DNA of 64,000 nt from Brachybacterium sacelli (GTDB lineage Bacteria; Actinomycetota; Actinomycetes; Actinomycetales; Dermabacteraceae), in assembly GCF_017876545.1 (NCBI RefSeq), contig NZ_JAGIOD010000001.1, forward strand, positions 2,046,001-2,110,000. The letters run 5' to 3'. The translations under genes were made by a program, and so were the position numbers. The notes under the pieces were generated by a model. That model was not told the DNA's origin and ran no database searches. It was given only the letters and a program-made list of their open reading frames with translations. This document shows positions 1 through 7,747 of this stretch, piece by piece. Numbering within the stretch: position 1 is the stretch's first letter; every line of letters starts with the position of its first letter.

Positions 1-456
1 CTCGTGATCCTCCTGGTCGCAGGCGCCGCCTCCCTGCTCGCCACGGCCCTGGGGAATGGCAGCTCCCTCGCCGGGACCATGGCCTCCACCGCGATCCCTT
101 CCGGCGCCGCTCTCGTCCTGGAGAGCGTGATCACCACGCTGGGAGCGGCGGTGATCCTGCTGCTGGTCGGGATCTGGGTCGGCGGTGATTGCCTCACGCA
201 TCGGCCGGGACGGTCGATGGCGGTGCTCAGCGTGCTGCTGTTCGGCCTCACCGCCGTGCTCGGGGGCTCCGTGCTCTCCCTCCCGCTCGTGGTGCTCACG
301 ACGTTCGGGGTCGATGAGACCGTGCCGAGTCTCCTGGCGCCGCTGGGTCTTCTCGTCGTGGTCGTCCTGCTGGCGCTGCTGCTGCGCGCCCGGATGCACG
401 CGTGGATCCGTCAGCTGGACTCCGGGGCCCGCCAGCGGCTCGAGCCGTCGGCCTGA
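1..456 (+). CDS. Small multi-pass membrane protein, 5' end uncertain
   Basis: The reading frame is open to the left edge, so the GTG at 4 may be internal and the gene may begin outside the window. The visible 150 residues form about four hydrophobic segments (near residues 1-20, 35-60, 72-95 and 108-128), followed by a short basic C-terminus. No family motif was recognised. It ends 19 bp before the alcohol dehydrogenase on the same strand, so the two may be co-transcribed. Function unknown. Confidence 0.6.
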   Translation, partial: LVILLVAGAASLLATALGNGSSLAGTMASTAIPSGAALVLESVITTLGAAVILLLVGIWVGGDCLTHRPGRSMAVLSVLLFGLTAVLGGSVLSLPLVVLTTFGVDETVPSLLAPLGLLVVVVLLALLLRARMHAWIRQLDSGARQRLEPSA

Positions 457-475
457 ACTGAGCGAGGATGGCCCC

Positions 476-1510
476 ATGAGAGCAGTCCGCTACGACGACT
501 TCGGCGAGCAGCCCCGTCTGGTCGAGGCCCCCGACCCCCTGTGCCCGCCGCGCGGTGCGGTGGTGACCGTGCACGCGACCGGGGTGTGCCGCAGTGACTG
601 GCATGCCTGGCAGGGGCACGACGAGTCCGTGCAGCTTCCCCATATCCCGGGCCACGAGTTCGCCGGTGTGGTCGAGGCCGTGGGCGAGGAGGTCACGCGC
701 TTCGTGCCCGGGGACCGGGTGACCGCGCCGTTCATCCTCTCCTGCGGGCGCTGCGCGCAGTGCCGTGCCGGTGCGCCCCAGGTGTGTCCCGACCAGCAGC
801 AGCCGGGATTCGACCTGCCCGGCGCCTGGGCCGAGCAGGTGGTGGTGATCGAGGCGGACCACAACCTCGTTGCGCTGCCCGAGGGGATCGACATGGCCCT
901 CGCCGCCGGGCTCGGATGCCGTGTCGGTACCGCGTATCACGCCGTGAAGGTGCAGGCAGCGGTCGCGGCGGGGGAGACGGTCGCCGTGTTCGGCTGCGGC
1001 GGGCTCGGGCTGGCCGGCGTGATGGTCGCTCTCGCCGCCGGCGCCCGGGTGATCGCGGTCGACGTCTCCGAACAGGCGCTCGCCGCCGCCGCGCAGCTCG
1101 GCGCCACCGCCCTCGCCTCCGGCCCCGACATCGTCGAGCGGGTGCGCGAGATGACCGGAGGAGGTGCCCACGTCACGCTCGACGCGCTGGGATCCGCGGC
1201 GACGGCCCGCGCGGCCCTCGAGTCCCTGCGTCCCCGTGGCCGCCACGTGCAGGTGGGCCTGCTGCTGGGTGAGGATGCCGACCCCTCCCTGCCGATGGGC
1301 CGCGTGATCGCCCAGGAGCTGCAGATCCTCGGCAGCCACGGCCTCGCCGTCGAGGAGTATCGCGAGCTGCTGGCCGATGTCGCCGAAGAGCGGCTGGACC
1401 TCGGCTCCACCGTTGGCTGCCTGCTCACCCTCGAGGAGCTGCCGGCCGCGATGCGCGCCATGGACCACCCGCCCACCACCGCCGGGATGACCGTCGCACG
1501 CCTGCGATGA
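476..1510 (+). CDS. Zinc-dependent alcohol dehydrogenase, MDR family
   Basis: A 344-residue medium-chain dehydrogenase/reductase that oxidises an alcohol with NAD(P); the substrate cannot be read from sequence. Catalytic zinc ligands are visible in GVCRSDWHAW and GHEF near residue 60. A structural-zinc Cys cluster (SCGRCAQCRAGAPQVC) follows, and a Rossmann motif (FGCGGLGLAG) lies near residue 170. Length is normal for the family. The ATG at 476 is chosen because GAGG sits about 8 nt upstream; the frame extends further upstream, but only in antisense-like sequence over the previous gene. It is followed by a 133-bp gap. Confidence 0.9.
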   Translation: MRAVRYDDFGEQPRLVEAPDPLCPPRGAVVTVHATGVCRSDWHAWQGHDESVQLPHIPGHEFAGVVEAVGEEVTRFVPGDRVTAPFILSCGRCAQCRAGAPQVCPDQQQPGFDLPGAWAEQVVVIEADHNLVALPEGIDMALAAGLGCRVGTAYHAVKVQAAVAAGETVAVFGCGGLGLAGVMVALAAGARVIAVDVSEQALAAAAQLGATALASGPDIVERVREMTGGGAHVTLDALGSAATARAALESLRPRGRHVQVGLLLGEDADPSLPMGRVIAQELQILGSHGLAVEEYRELLADVAEERLDLGSTVGCLLTLEELPAAMRAMDHPPTTAGMTVARLR

Positions 1511-1643
1511 ATACCGTGCCCGCGGATCGGTGCGCCGGGTGCCGGCGGACTGACCCGGTGACTCGAGGAGAGGTACCCCGCATCGCCCGACGTGCGACGG
1601 CGGCCCGTCCGGAGCGGACGATCGGCTGTGGAACGATTGCCCC

Positions 1644-2705
1644 ATGACCCTCACTGCTGCTGCCGACGGCTCCGCCCTGGGCAATCCCGGTCCGGCCGGC
1701 TGGGCCTGGTACATCGACGAGACGACCTGGCGCGCCGGCGGCTGGCCCCACGGCACCAACAACATGGGCGAGCTGAAGGCGGTGCTGGACCTGCTGGAGG
1801 CGACCGCGGTCGATGCCGATCAGCACCTGAAGATCCTGTGCGACAGCCAGTACGTCATCAACTCGGTCACCACGTGGATGCCGGGATGGAAGCGCAAGGG
1901 CTGGCGCAAGAAGGACGGCAAGCCGGTGCTGAACGTCGAACTGCTGCAGGCGATCGACCGTGCTCTGGCGGGCCGCAGCGTCGAGTTCGAGTGGGTCAAG
2001 GGCCACTCCGGCCACGCCATGAACGAGGCTGCCGACCGGCGCGCCAATGCTGCGGCGACGGCCTACTCAAAGAAGCAGGACCCGCAGGTCGGCCCCGGAT
2101 ACCGGGCGGCCGACGGCGGCTCCTCGACCAGCTCGTCCACGACACCCGTCACCGCACCCATCCCCCGCGGCACCGACGCGCTGCCCGAGTCCCCGTCGGC
2201 AGCGGGCCCGTCGACCCGGTCCTCGTCGGCCGAGCCCTCATCGGCCACGGCGCCGACCACCCCCGCCGACGACCTCTTCAGCCTCTTCGACCAGCCGGCA
2301 TCGACCCCGGTCGGCTGCTCCACGGCCTCCGAGGAGACCGTGCTGGCCGCCGATGCCCCCGGGGCGACAGACTTCGAGCAGGTCACCGCGCGCGAACAGG
2401 CACTTCTCTCCGACGCCCTGCGCGCCGACGCGCCCAGCGCCGCCGAGCTGCTGCACCCCTCCTTCACCGAGATCGGCGCGAGCGGGCGCACCTACGACCG
2501 CGACGCGCTCCTCGCCCACCTCGCGCCCGTCCCCGGCGTGCGGGCCGAGGAGTTCGTCGCCGAGGAGATCGCGCCCGGTGTGGTGTTGCTGCGGTACACG
2601 ACGACAAGACCACGGGGCACCGCCGCCCGCAGTTCCCTGTGGGTGCGCGAGAAGGGCCGCTGGCTCCTGCGCCATCACCAGGGCACCCCGACCGACGGGC
2701 ACTGA
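1644..2705 (+). CDS. rnhA: Ribonuclease HI fused to an NTF2-like (DUF4440) domain
   Basis: Residues 1-145 are an RNase HI domain that would cleave the RNA strand of RNA-DNA hybrids. The metal-binding carboxylates are visible as D8 (ADGS), E43 (MGEL), D67 (CDSQ) and D131 (EAAD), with H121 in KGHSGH. Residues 150-235 are a Ser/Thr/Pro-rich linker. Residues 240-350 resemble a DUF4440/SnoaL-type NTF2 fold (EREQ-like start, LLHPSFTEIG, DRDALLAHL, LWVREKGRWLLRHHQGTP). At 353 residues the protein is more than twice the size of a simple RNase HI. The stop overlaps the start of the DUF418 gene by one base (TGATG). Confidence 0.88.
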   Translation: MTLTAAADGSALGNPGPAGWAWYIDETTWRAGGWPHGTNNMGELKAVLDLLEATAVDADQHLKILCDSQYVINSVTTWMPGWKRKGWRKKDGKPVLNVELLQAIDRALAGRSVEFEWVKGHSGHAMNEAADRRANAAATAYSKKQDPQVGPGYRAADGGSSTSSSTTPVTAPIPRGTDALPESPSAAGPSTRSSSAEPSSATAPTTPADDLFSLFDQPASTPVGCSTASEETVLAADAPGATDFEQVTAREQALLSDALRADAPSAAELLHPSFTEIGASGRTYDRDALLAHLAPVPGVRAEEFVAEEIAPGVVLLRYTTTRPRGTAARSSLWVREKGRWLLRHHQGTPTDGH

Positions 2706-3952
2706 TGGCATCGATCCCGGCAGTCGGCTCCGTCCCGCTGACCCGCCGCGCGGGTGGACCCGACTTCGCACGCGGCCTCGCGCTGCTCGGCATCGCCCTG
2801 GCCAACACCGTCGGCTGGCTGCACGGCTCGCAGTGGACCGTGCTGCTGAAGCAGCAGGACGCCGCCGGGTGGGACCGGGCGGCCGACGTGCTGATCGCCT
2901 TGACGGCCGACAACCGCGGCTTCCCCCTGTTCGCGATGCTCTTCGGCTACGGCCTCGGCATCCTGTACCGCCGCTCCCGCGAGCACGGAGAGCGCACCGG
3001 CCGCTTCCTGATGCGCATGCTGCGACGTCACGTGGTGCTGCTGGCGATCGGGGTGGCTCACGCGATCCTGCTGTTCCAGGGAGACATCCTCGTCTCCTAC
3101 GCCCTGGTGGGGATGCTCTGCGTGCTGCTGATGACCCGCCATCGCGCGGCGCTGCCGCTGGCGGGCGTGCTCGCCCTGCCTGCGCTGGGCGTGTGGGGCT
3201 GGGCCGACGGGATCATCGGTCTGTCCTCCGGGGACGGCTACGCGGCGGCCGCCGCCGATGACTACCTGAGCGGTCTGCGTCTGCGCACCGAGTCCGCGGC
3301 ATCGGAGGTGGCCACCGGCCTGCTGACCGATATCGGACTGCTCGCCCCGATGGCGATCGGAGCGCTCGCGGCGCGGGTGCGCCTGTTCGAGGAGGCCGCC
3401 GCCAACCATGACGTGCTGGTGCCCCTGGCCCGCTGGGGGCTCGGGATCGGCCTCGTGGGCGCGGTGCCCCTGACCGCCGTGCTCGTCGTCGACCCCGCGC
3501 ACCAGATCCTGGACTCCGAGACCGTCCTCGGCCTCCTCGGGCTCGTCCACCAGTACACGGGTCTCCTCGGCGGGCTCGGCCTCGCCGCGGCCGCGGCGCT
3601 GCTCGCCGAGCACGTCCGGAACCGGGAGGCACGACCGCTGGCCGGCGTGGTGCACGGCATCGAGGCCCTGGGGGCGGTCTCGCTGAGCGCCTACGTGGGA
3701 CAGTCCGTCGTCTTCCACGCCCTGTTCCCGCCCTACACCCTGGACCTCGGCGAACGCTCCGGCATCGCAGGCGCAGCGGTGATCGTGGTGGTGACCTACC
3801 TGGTGATGATCCCGCTCGCCGTCGCCCTGCGTCGCGGCGAGCACCGCGGACCGCTCGAGGTGGTGCTGCGACGTCTGGCAGGCTCGAGCACGCCTCGCCG
3901 CGGGACCGTCCCGACCAGCGCGGCGCGCCGAGCACCCGGAGGCCGCCCGTGA
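2705..3952 (+). CDS. DUF418 multi-pass membrane protein
   Basis: A 415-residue integral membrane protein with about eight to ten hydrophobic helices. The N-terminal segment 'RAGGPDFARGLALLGIALANT' (residues 15-35) and the later 'GALSLSAY'-like 'LGAVSLSAYVGQSV' are typical of DUF418 proteins, whose biochemical role is unknown. Its ATG overlaps the rnhA stop and its TGA overlaps the GTG of the DUF4031 gene, so rnhA, this gene and the next are almost certainly one translationally coupled operon. The C-terminal 40 residues are basic and probably cytoplasmic. Confidence 0.85.
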   Translation: MASIPAVGSVPLTRRAGGPDFARGLALLGIALANTVGWLHGSQWTVLLKQQDAAGWDRAADVLIALTADNRGFPLFAMLFGYGLGILYRRSREHGERTGRFLMRMLRRHVVLLAIGVAHAILLFQGDILVSYALVGMLCVLLMTRHRAALPLAGVLALPALGVWGWADGIIGLSSGDGYAAAAADDYLSGLRLRTESAASEVATGLLTDIGLLAPMAIGALAARVRLFEEAAANHDVLVPLARWGLGIGLVGAVPLTAVLVVDPAHQILDSETVLGLLGLVHQYTGLLGGLGLAAAAALLAEHVRNREARPLAGVVHGIEALGAVSLSAYVGQSVVFHALFPPYTLDLGERSGIAGAAVIVVVTYLVMIPLAVALRRGEHRGPLEVVLRRLAGSSTPRRGTVPTSAARRAPGGRP

Positions 3953-4506
3953 CCGTCTACGCCGACACCCCGCGCTGGCCGCGCCACGGCATGCTCTGGG
4001 GTCACCTGATCTCCGACACCTCGCTCGCCGAGCTGCACGAGACCGCGGCACGCGCCGACCTCCCCCTGCGCTCCTTCGATCTCGACCACTACGACTGGCC
4101 CGGAACCGCTCGGGAACGGCTGGTCGCTGCCGGGGTCACATTCGTCGGCAACCGGGAGCTGACCCGGGCCCTGATCGGCTCCGGCCTGCGGATCCCGCTG
4201 GTCGACCGGCCCGCTGCCCGGGTTCGCCGCAGCGCCGAGCACGCGGCGCAGCTGGGTCTGGCCGAGGTGCCGCGGGATCTCATCGTCGGGCTGCTCGGTC
4301 ACGTCGATCCGCTGCCGGCGCCGGGACGAGCTCGCCCCGGCGCCTTCCGCATGACCCGGGACGACCTCTCCGCCCCGCCGCGCATCGAGGCGCACGACGA
4401 GAGCGGACGCCGTGCCGCGATCGCGCTGCTGACGCAGTTGGACGAGCTCGCGCGGGCCGCGGGCGCTGCGGGCTTCACCGGCCAGGTCCTGGAGCTCGGC
4501 ACCTGA
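3949..4506 (+). CDS. DUF4031 domain protein
   Basis: A 185-residue protein opening with VYADTPRWPRHGMLWGHL and SFDLDHYDWP. These match the conserved N-terminus of the small DUF4031 family, common in actinobacteria and of unknown function. The GTG start overlaps the previous TGA by 4 nt (GTGA). A rho-independent hairpin follows at 4514, so this is the last gene of the operon. No signal peptide or membrane segment is visible. Confidence 0.82.
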   Translation: MTVYADTPRWPRHGMLWGHLISDTSLAELHETAARADLPLRSFDLDHYDWPGTARERLVAAGVTFVGNRELTRALIGSGLRIPLVDRPAARVRRSAEHAAQLGLAEVPRDLIVGLLGHVDPLPAPGRARPGAFRMTRDDLSAPPRIEAHDESGRRAAIALLTQLDELARAAGAAGFTGQVLELGT

Positions 4507-4513
4507 GTGACCC

Positions 4514-4536
4514 ACTGGGGCCGCGTTGGCCCCAGT
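4514..4536 (+). terminator. Hairpin terminator after the rnhA-DUF418-DUF4031 operon
   Basis: Perfect 9-bp inverted repeat ACTGGGGCC / GGCCCCAGT with a 5-nt loop, followed by TCCCTT. It lies 8 bp after the DUF4031 stop and faces the convergent histidine kinase gene. Confidence 0.6.
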
Positions 4537-4590
4537 TCCCTTCGGTGCCGGAATCGATGCGCGATGACGTGTCGCCGGGCCACGCCGCCC

Positions 4591-6243
4591 TCAGGTCCGT
4601 GTGGGCCCGCGGGGGGAGTCGGGCTCGCTGGGTGACCCGGGCCCGCGAGGGGAGTCGGGCCCGCCGGGGGTGTCGGGGGAGCCGTTCGGGGTCTGCCGGC
4701 TCGTCAGCGCGCGCAGCTGGTCGGGCTGCGAGCGGTGCTCCGCCTCGACCTCGCTGCCGGGCAGCTCGGCCCAGAACGTGGCACCGCCGCCGGGGGTGTG
4801 CGTCACTCCGATGGAGCCGCGGTGCTGCTGGATGATGGTGGCCGCGATCGACAGGCCCAGGCCCGCGCCGCCGCCCTGGGTGGCCGAGCGCACCCGCGAG
4901 GAGTCCGTGCGGTAGAAGCGCTCGAAGACCTTCTCGCGCTGGTCCTCGTCGATGCCGTCACCGTGGTCGCGGATCTCGATGCGCACCGTCCCCTCTCCGG
5001 TGTAGCCCACAGCGATCTCGACCGGCGAGCCCTTGGGGGTGTGCCGGTTCGCATTGCCCACCAGGTTGAGGATGACCTGGCGCAACGAGGCCTCGTCGCC
5101 GAGGACGCCGAGCGAGAGGTGGGGGTGGACCGGCACCGGGGTCCCCGAGAGGGAGACCACCATGACCTGCCGGTCCGGGTCCAGGGCGCGCAGGTCCTGA
5201 GCGGCGTCGAAGACGGCGTCGGTGAGGTCGATCGGTTCGAGGACGAGGTCCGGGTTCTCGTCGAGACGGGCCAGTCGTAGGAGGTTCTCCACCAGTGAGC
5301 CCATGCGTCGGGCCTCGTCCTCGATCCGACGCATCGCCGAGGCGACGTCGTCGTCGGAACCCAGTGCCCCCATCCGGTACAGCTCCCCGAAGCCGCGGAT
5401 CGCGGCCAGCGGGGTACGCAGCTCATGGGAGGCATCGCCGACGAAACGGCGCATCCGTGCCTCGGAGCGGGTGGCATGCTCCTCGGAGGCCGACTGCGCG
5501 GCGAAGGACTGCTCGATCCGCACCAGCATCTCGTTCAGCGACAGCGCGAGGGCGTGCACCTCGAGGCTGGTGTCGGTGACCGGGACGCGGCGGGAGAGAT
5601 CACCGCCGGCGATCTGGGAGGCCGTGGCCTCCACGTCCTGCAGCGGCTCGAGGGCGCGGTGGGTCATGTAACCGCCCAGCCCCATCCCGACCAGCACCAC
5701 GAGGGTGCCGACCAGGACGATGATCAGCGCCATCTCGTGCATCGTGCGGTCCACGCCGGTCAGCGGCAGCGCCACGTACACGCTGCCTTTGTCCGGGCCC
5801 GAGTTGAGCATGGCGACCACTCGCCAGCGGTTCTCCGAGGAGTCCAGTACGGTGAAGGGCTTCCCGCCGCGCTGGAGGATCTGCTCGTCGGAGAGGTCCG
5901 GGAACGGGAGCTTCACGTCGCTGTTGCCGTAGTGGACGACCACCTGCTCGATCGCGACGCCCTGCTCGTCGCGGATCTCCACGGCGTACTCCACCGGGGT
6001 GTAGACGCTGCCGCGGACGTCGTCCTCCTCGTCCCCGGCGAGCTCGTGCTGCGCCAGCGAGAGCATCTCGCCCATGCCCGAGTGGAGGTTGTTGTCGACG
6101 GACTGGATCAGGGTCCGGTTGAGCAGGAACAGCGAGAGGCTCCCGGTGATGACGACGCCGACGACCAGCAGCAGGGAGATGAGCGCGACGATCCGTGTCC
6201 ACAGGGACACGGGCCGTTCGGTGCGCAGGGTCGGCAACGCCAA
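4591..6243 (-). CDS. Sensor histidine kinase, HAMP/HisKA/HATPase, with Gly-Pro-rich tail
   Basis: A 550-residue membrane sensor. Transmembrane helices lie near residues 16-41 and 172-195, enclosing an extracytoplasmic sensor region of about 130 residues. A HAMP linker follows to about residue 250, then HisKA with phospho-acceptor H273 in DASHELRTPLA, then a HATPase domain with N-box (NLVGNANRHTP) and G-boxes (DHGDGI, GAGLGLSIAA). The last ~45 residues are a collagen-like run of PDSPRGPGSP repeats with no known domain. The stimulus is unknown. The start lies 3 bp downstream of the response regulator stop, so regulator and kinase form one operon. Confidence 0.93.
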   Translation of the reverse strand: MALPTLRTERPVSLWTRIVALISLLLVVGVVITGSLSLFLLNRTLIQSVDNNLHSGMGEMLSLAQHELAGDEEDDVRGSVYTPVEYAVEIRDEQGVAIEQVVVHYGNSDVKLPFPDLSDEQILQRGGKPFTVLDSSENRWRVVAMLNSGPDKGSVYVALPLTGVDRTMHEMALIIVLVGTLVVLVGMGLGGYMTHRALEPLQDVEATASQIAGGDLSRRVPVTDTSLEVHALALSLNEMLVRIEQSFAAQSASEEHATRSEARMRRFVGDASHELRTPLAAIRGFGELYRMGALGSDDDVASAMRRIEDEARRMGSLVENLLRLARLDENPDLVLEPIDLTDAVFDAAQDLRALDPDRQVMVVSLSGTPVPVHPHLSLGVLGDEASLRQVILNLVGNANRHTPKGSPVEIAVGYTGEGTVRIEIRDHGDGIDEDQREKVFERFYRTDSSRVRSATQGGGAGLGLSIAATIIQQHRGSIGVTHTPGGGATFWAELPGSEVEAEHRSQPDQLRALTSRQTPNGSPDTPGGPDSPRGPGSPSEPDSPRGPTRT

Positions 6244-6246
6244 TCG

Positions 6247-6978
6247 TCAGGAACCTTCGGCAGCTCGCAGCACGTAGCCGATGCCGCGCTTGGTGTGGAT
6301 CATCGGGTCGCCGATGACGTCGATCTTCCTGCGCAGGTAGGAGATGTAGGACTCGACGATGCCGACCTCTCCGGACCAGTCGTAATCCCACACGTGATCG
6401 AGGATCTGCGTCTTGGAGACGACCCGACCCGCGTTGAGCATGAGGTAGCGCAGGAGCTTGAACTCGGTGGGGGAGAGCTCGATGGTCACGTCCGCGCGGT
6501 AGACCTCGTGGGAGTCCTCGTCCAGCCGCAGGTCGCCCACCACCAGGGAGCTGTCGACCGTCGCGTCGTGGCCGCCGTGGGTGCGGCGCAGCACGGCCCG
6601 GATGCGGGCGACGACCTCTTCCAGGCTGAACGGCTTGGTGACGTAGTCGTCGCCACCGACGGTGAGGCCTGCCACCTTGTCCTGGGTCTCGTCCCGAGCG
6701 GTGAGGAAGAGGATCGGGTACTGCTCGCCGCGGTCGCGCAGCCGCCGGGTCACGGTGAAGCCGTCCATGTCCGGCAGCATCACGTCGAGGACGACGAGAT
6801 CGGGCTGGTGGTCGGTGGCCTCGCGGATCGCCTCGTTGCCGGTGGAGGCGGTGAACACCTCGAAGCCGGCGAAGCGCAAGGAGGTCGCGAGGAGGTCGCG
6901 GATGTTCGGCTCATCGTCGACGACGAGCAGCCGGGCCTCGAATTCCTGATCGTCAGTCGTAGCGTTCGTAGTCATCAC
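6247..6978 (-). CDS. OmpR/PhoB-family response regulator
   Basis: A 243-residue DNA-binding regulator. The receiver domain (residues 15-130) has the acidic pair D21/D22, phospho-acceptor D65 in VLDVMLPD, and the conserved T/K (FLTARD, VTKPFS). The C-terminal winged helix (residues 145-238) ends with ESYISYLRRKID and RGIGYVLR, the usual recognition and wing segments. Two ATGs occur in tandem at 6978 and 6975, so the start is uncertain by one codon. It is the partner of the kinase immediately downstream. Confidence 0.94.
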   Translation of the reverse strand: MMTTNATTDDQEFEARLLVVDDEPNIRDLLATSLRFAGFEVFTASTGNEAIREATDHQPDLVVLDVMLPDMDGFTVTRRLRDRGEQYPILFLTARDETQDKVAGLTVGGDDYVTKPFSLEEVVARIRAVLRRTHGGHDATVDSSLVVGDLRLDEDSHEVYRADVTIELSPTEFKLLRYLMLNAGRVVSKTQILDHVWDYDWSGEVGIVESYISYLRRKIDVIGDPMIHTKRGIGYVLRAAEGS

Positions 6979-7029
6979 CCCACAGTGCTCCTGATGCTTG
7001 GGAATCGCCTGGACGTCACCTGGGTGAGA

Positions 7030-7578
7030 TCAGCGGGCCGCGCGCTGGATCTTCTCCTGCTGCTTGCGCAGCTTGCGGATGGTCCAACCCATCTGGATCA
7101 TCCGCACCGAGCCGACCAGGGCCATCACCAGGGCGCCCGCGATCGCCGCCAGCAGCATCGCGACTCCCAGGGGCAGGTCGAAGGTGGCGTTGAAGTACTC
7201 GAAGCGAGCTGTCTCACTGTTCTGGATCACGAAGATCAGCAGCAGCACCAGCACGATCGCGCCGAGGATCAGGGAGATCCAGATCCCGGCGGTCCGCCCG
7301 CCACCGGTGGGCTCGGGTTCGGTCCGGGGCTGCTCCGGTCGCTGAGCGGTCCGCCGGCCGGTGCCGTCGGCGCCCTCGTCCGTGGGCTCGGCGGCGCGGC
7401 GGCCGCGGGCCGACTCGGCGGGACGGTCCTGACCAGCCGGTCGGTCCTGGCCGGCAGGGGAACTGGAGGCACGGTCCTGCTCGGCGGCATCGTCCTGCCC
7501 GGCGGGGCCGCCGGCGCCGGGGGCGTCCTGGGGCGTGCGGCCGGTGGGCTGATCCGGGTTCTCGGGTCCGGTGCTCAT
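7030..7578 (-). CDS. LapA-domain (DUF1049) membrane protein
   Basis: A 182-residue protein. Residues 1-95 are a disordered, charged Pro/Gln/Asp-rich tail. The rest has two transmembrane helices separated by the LapA signature (IFVIQNSETARFEYFNATFDLPLG), then a basic coiled tail (IRKLRKQQEKIQRAAR). LapA proteins are small inner-membrane assembly factors of uncertain role in actinobacteria. The ATG at 7578 is preferred because GAGGAG lies just upstream; an upstream in-frame start would add 38 residues that look like non-coding translation. Confidence 0.83.
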   Translation of the reverse strand: MSTGPENPDQPTGRTPQDAPGAGGPAGQDDAAEQDRASSSPAGQDRPAGQDRPAESARGRRAAEPTDEGADGTGRRTAQRPEQPRTEPEPTGGGRTAGIWISLILGAIVLVLLLIFVIQNSETARFEYFNATFDLPLGVAMLLAAIAGALVMALVGSVRMIQMGWTIRKLRKQQEKIQRAAR

Positions 7579-7747
7579 GTTCGCTCCTCGGTGTGGGGTG
7601 CCGGGATGTCTCCCGTGCGGCCTTCGGGGGAAGGTCGCCGCTGAGCACACTGTAACGATTCGGAGAACGCCCAGGCCGGAGGCTCCCCGCACGGCACGGC
7701 CGGGACGTCCTCTTCCGGGAACCGGGCACGTCGTCCGCCGGCGACGG

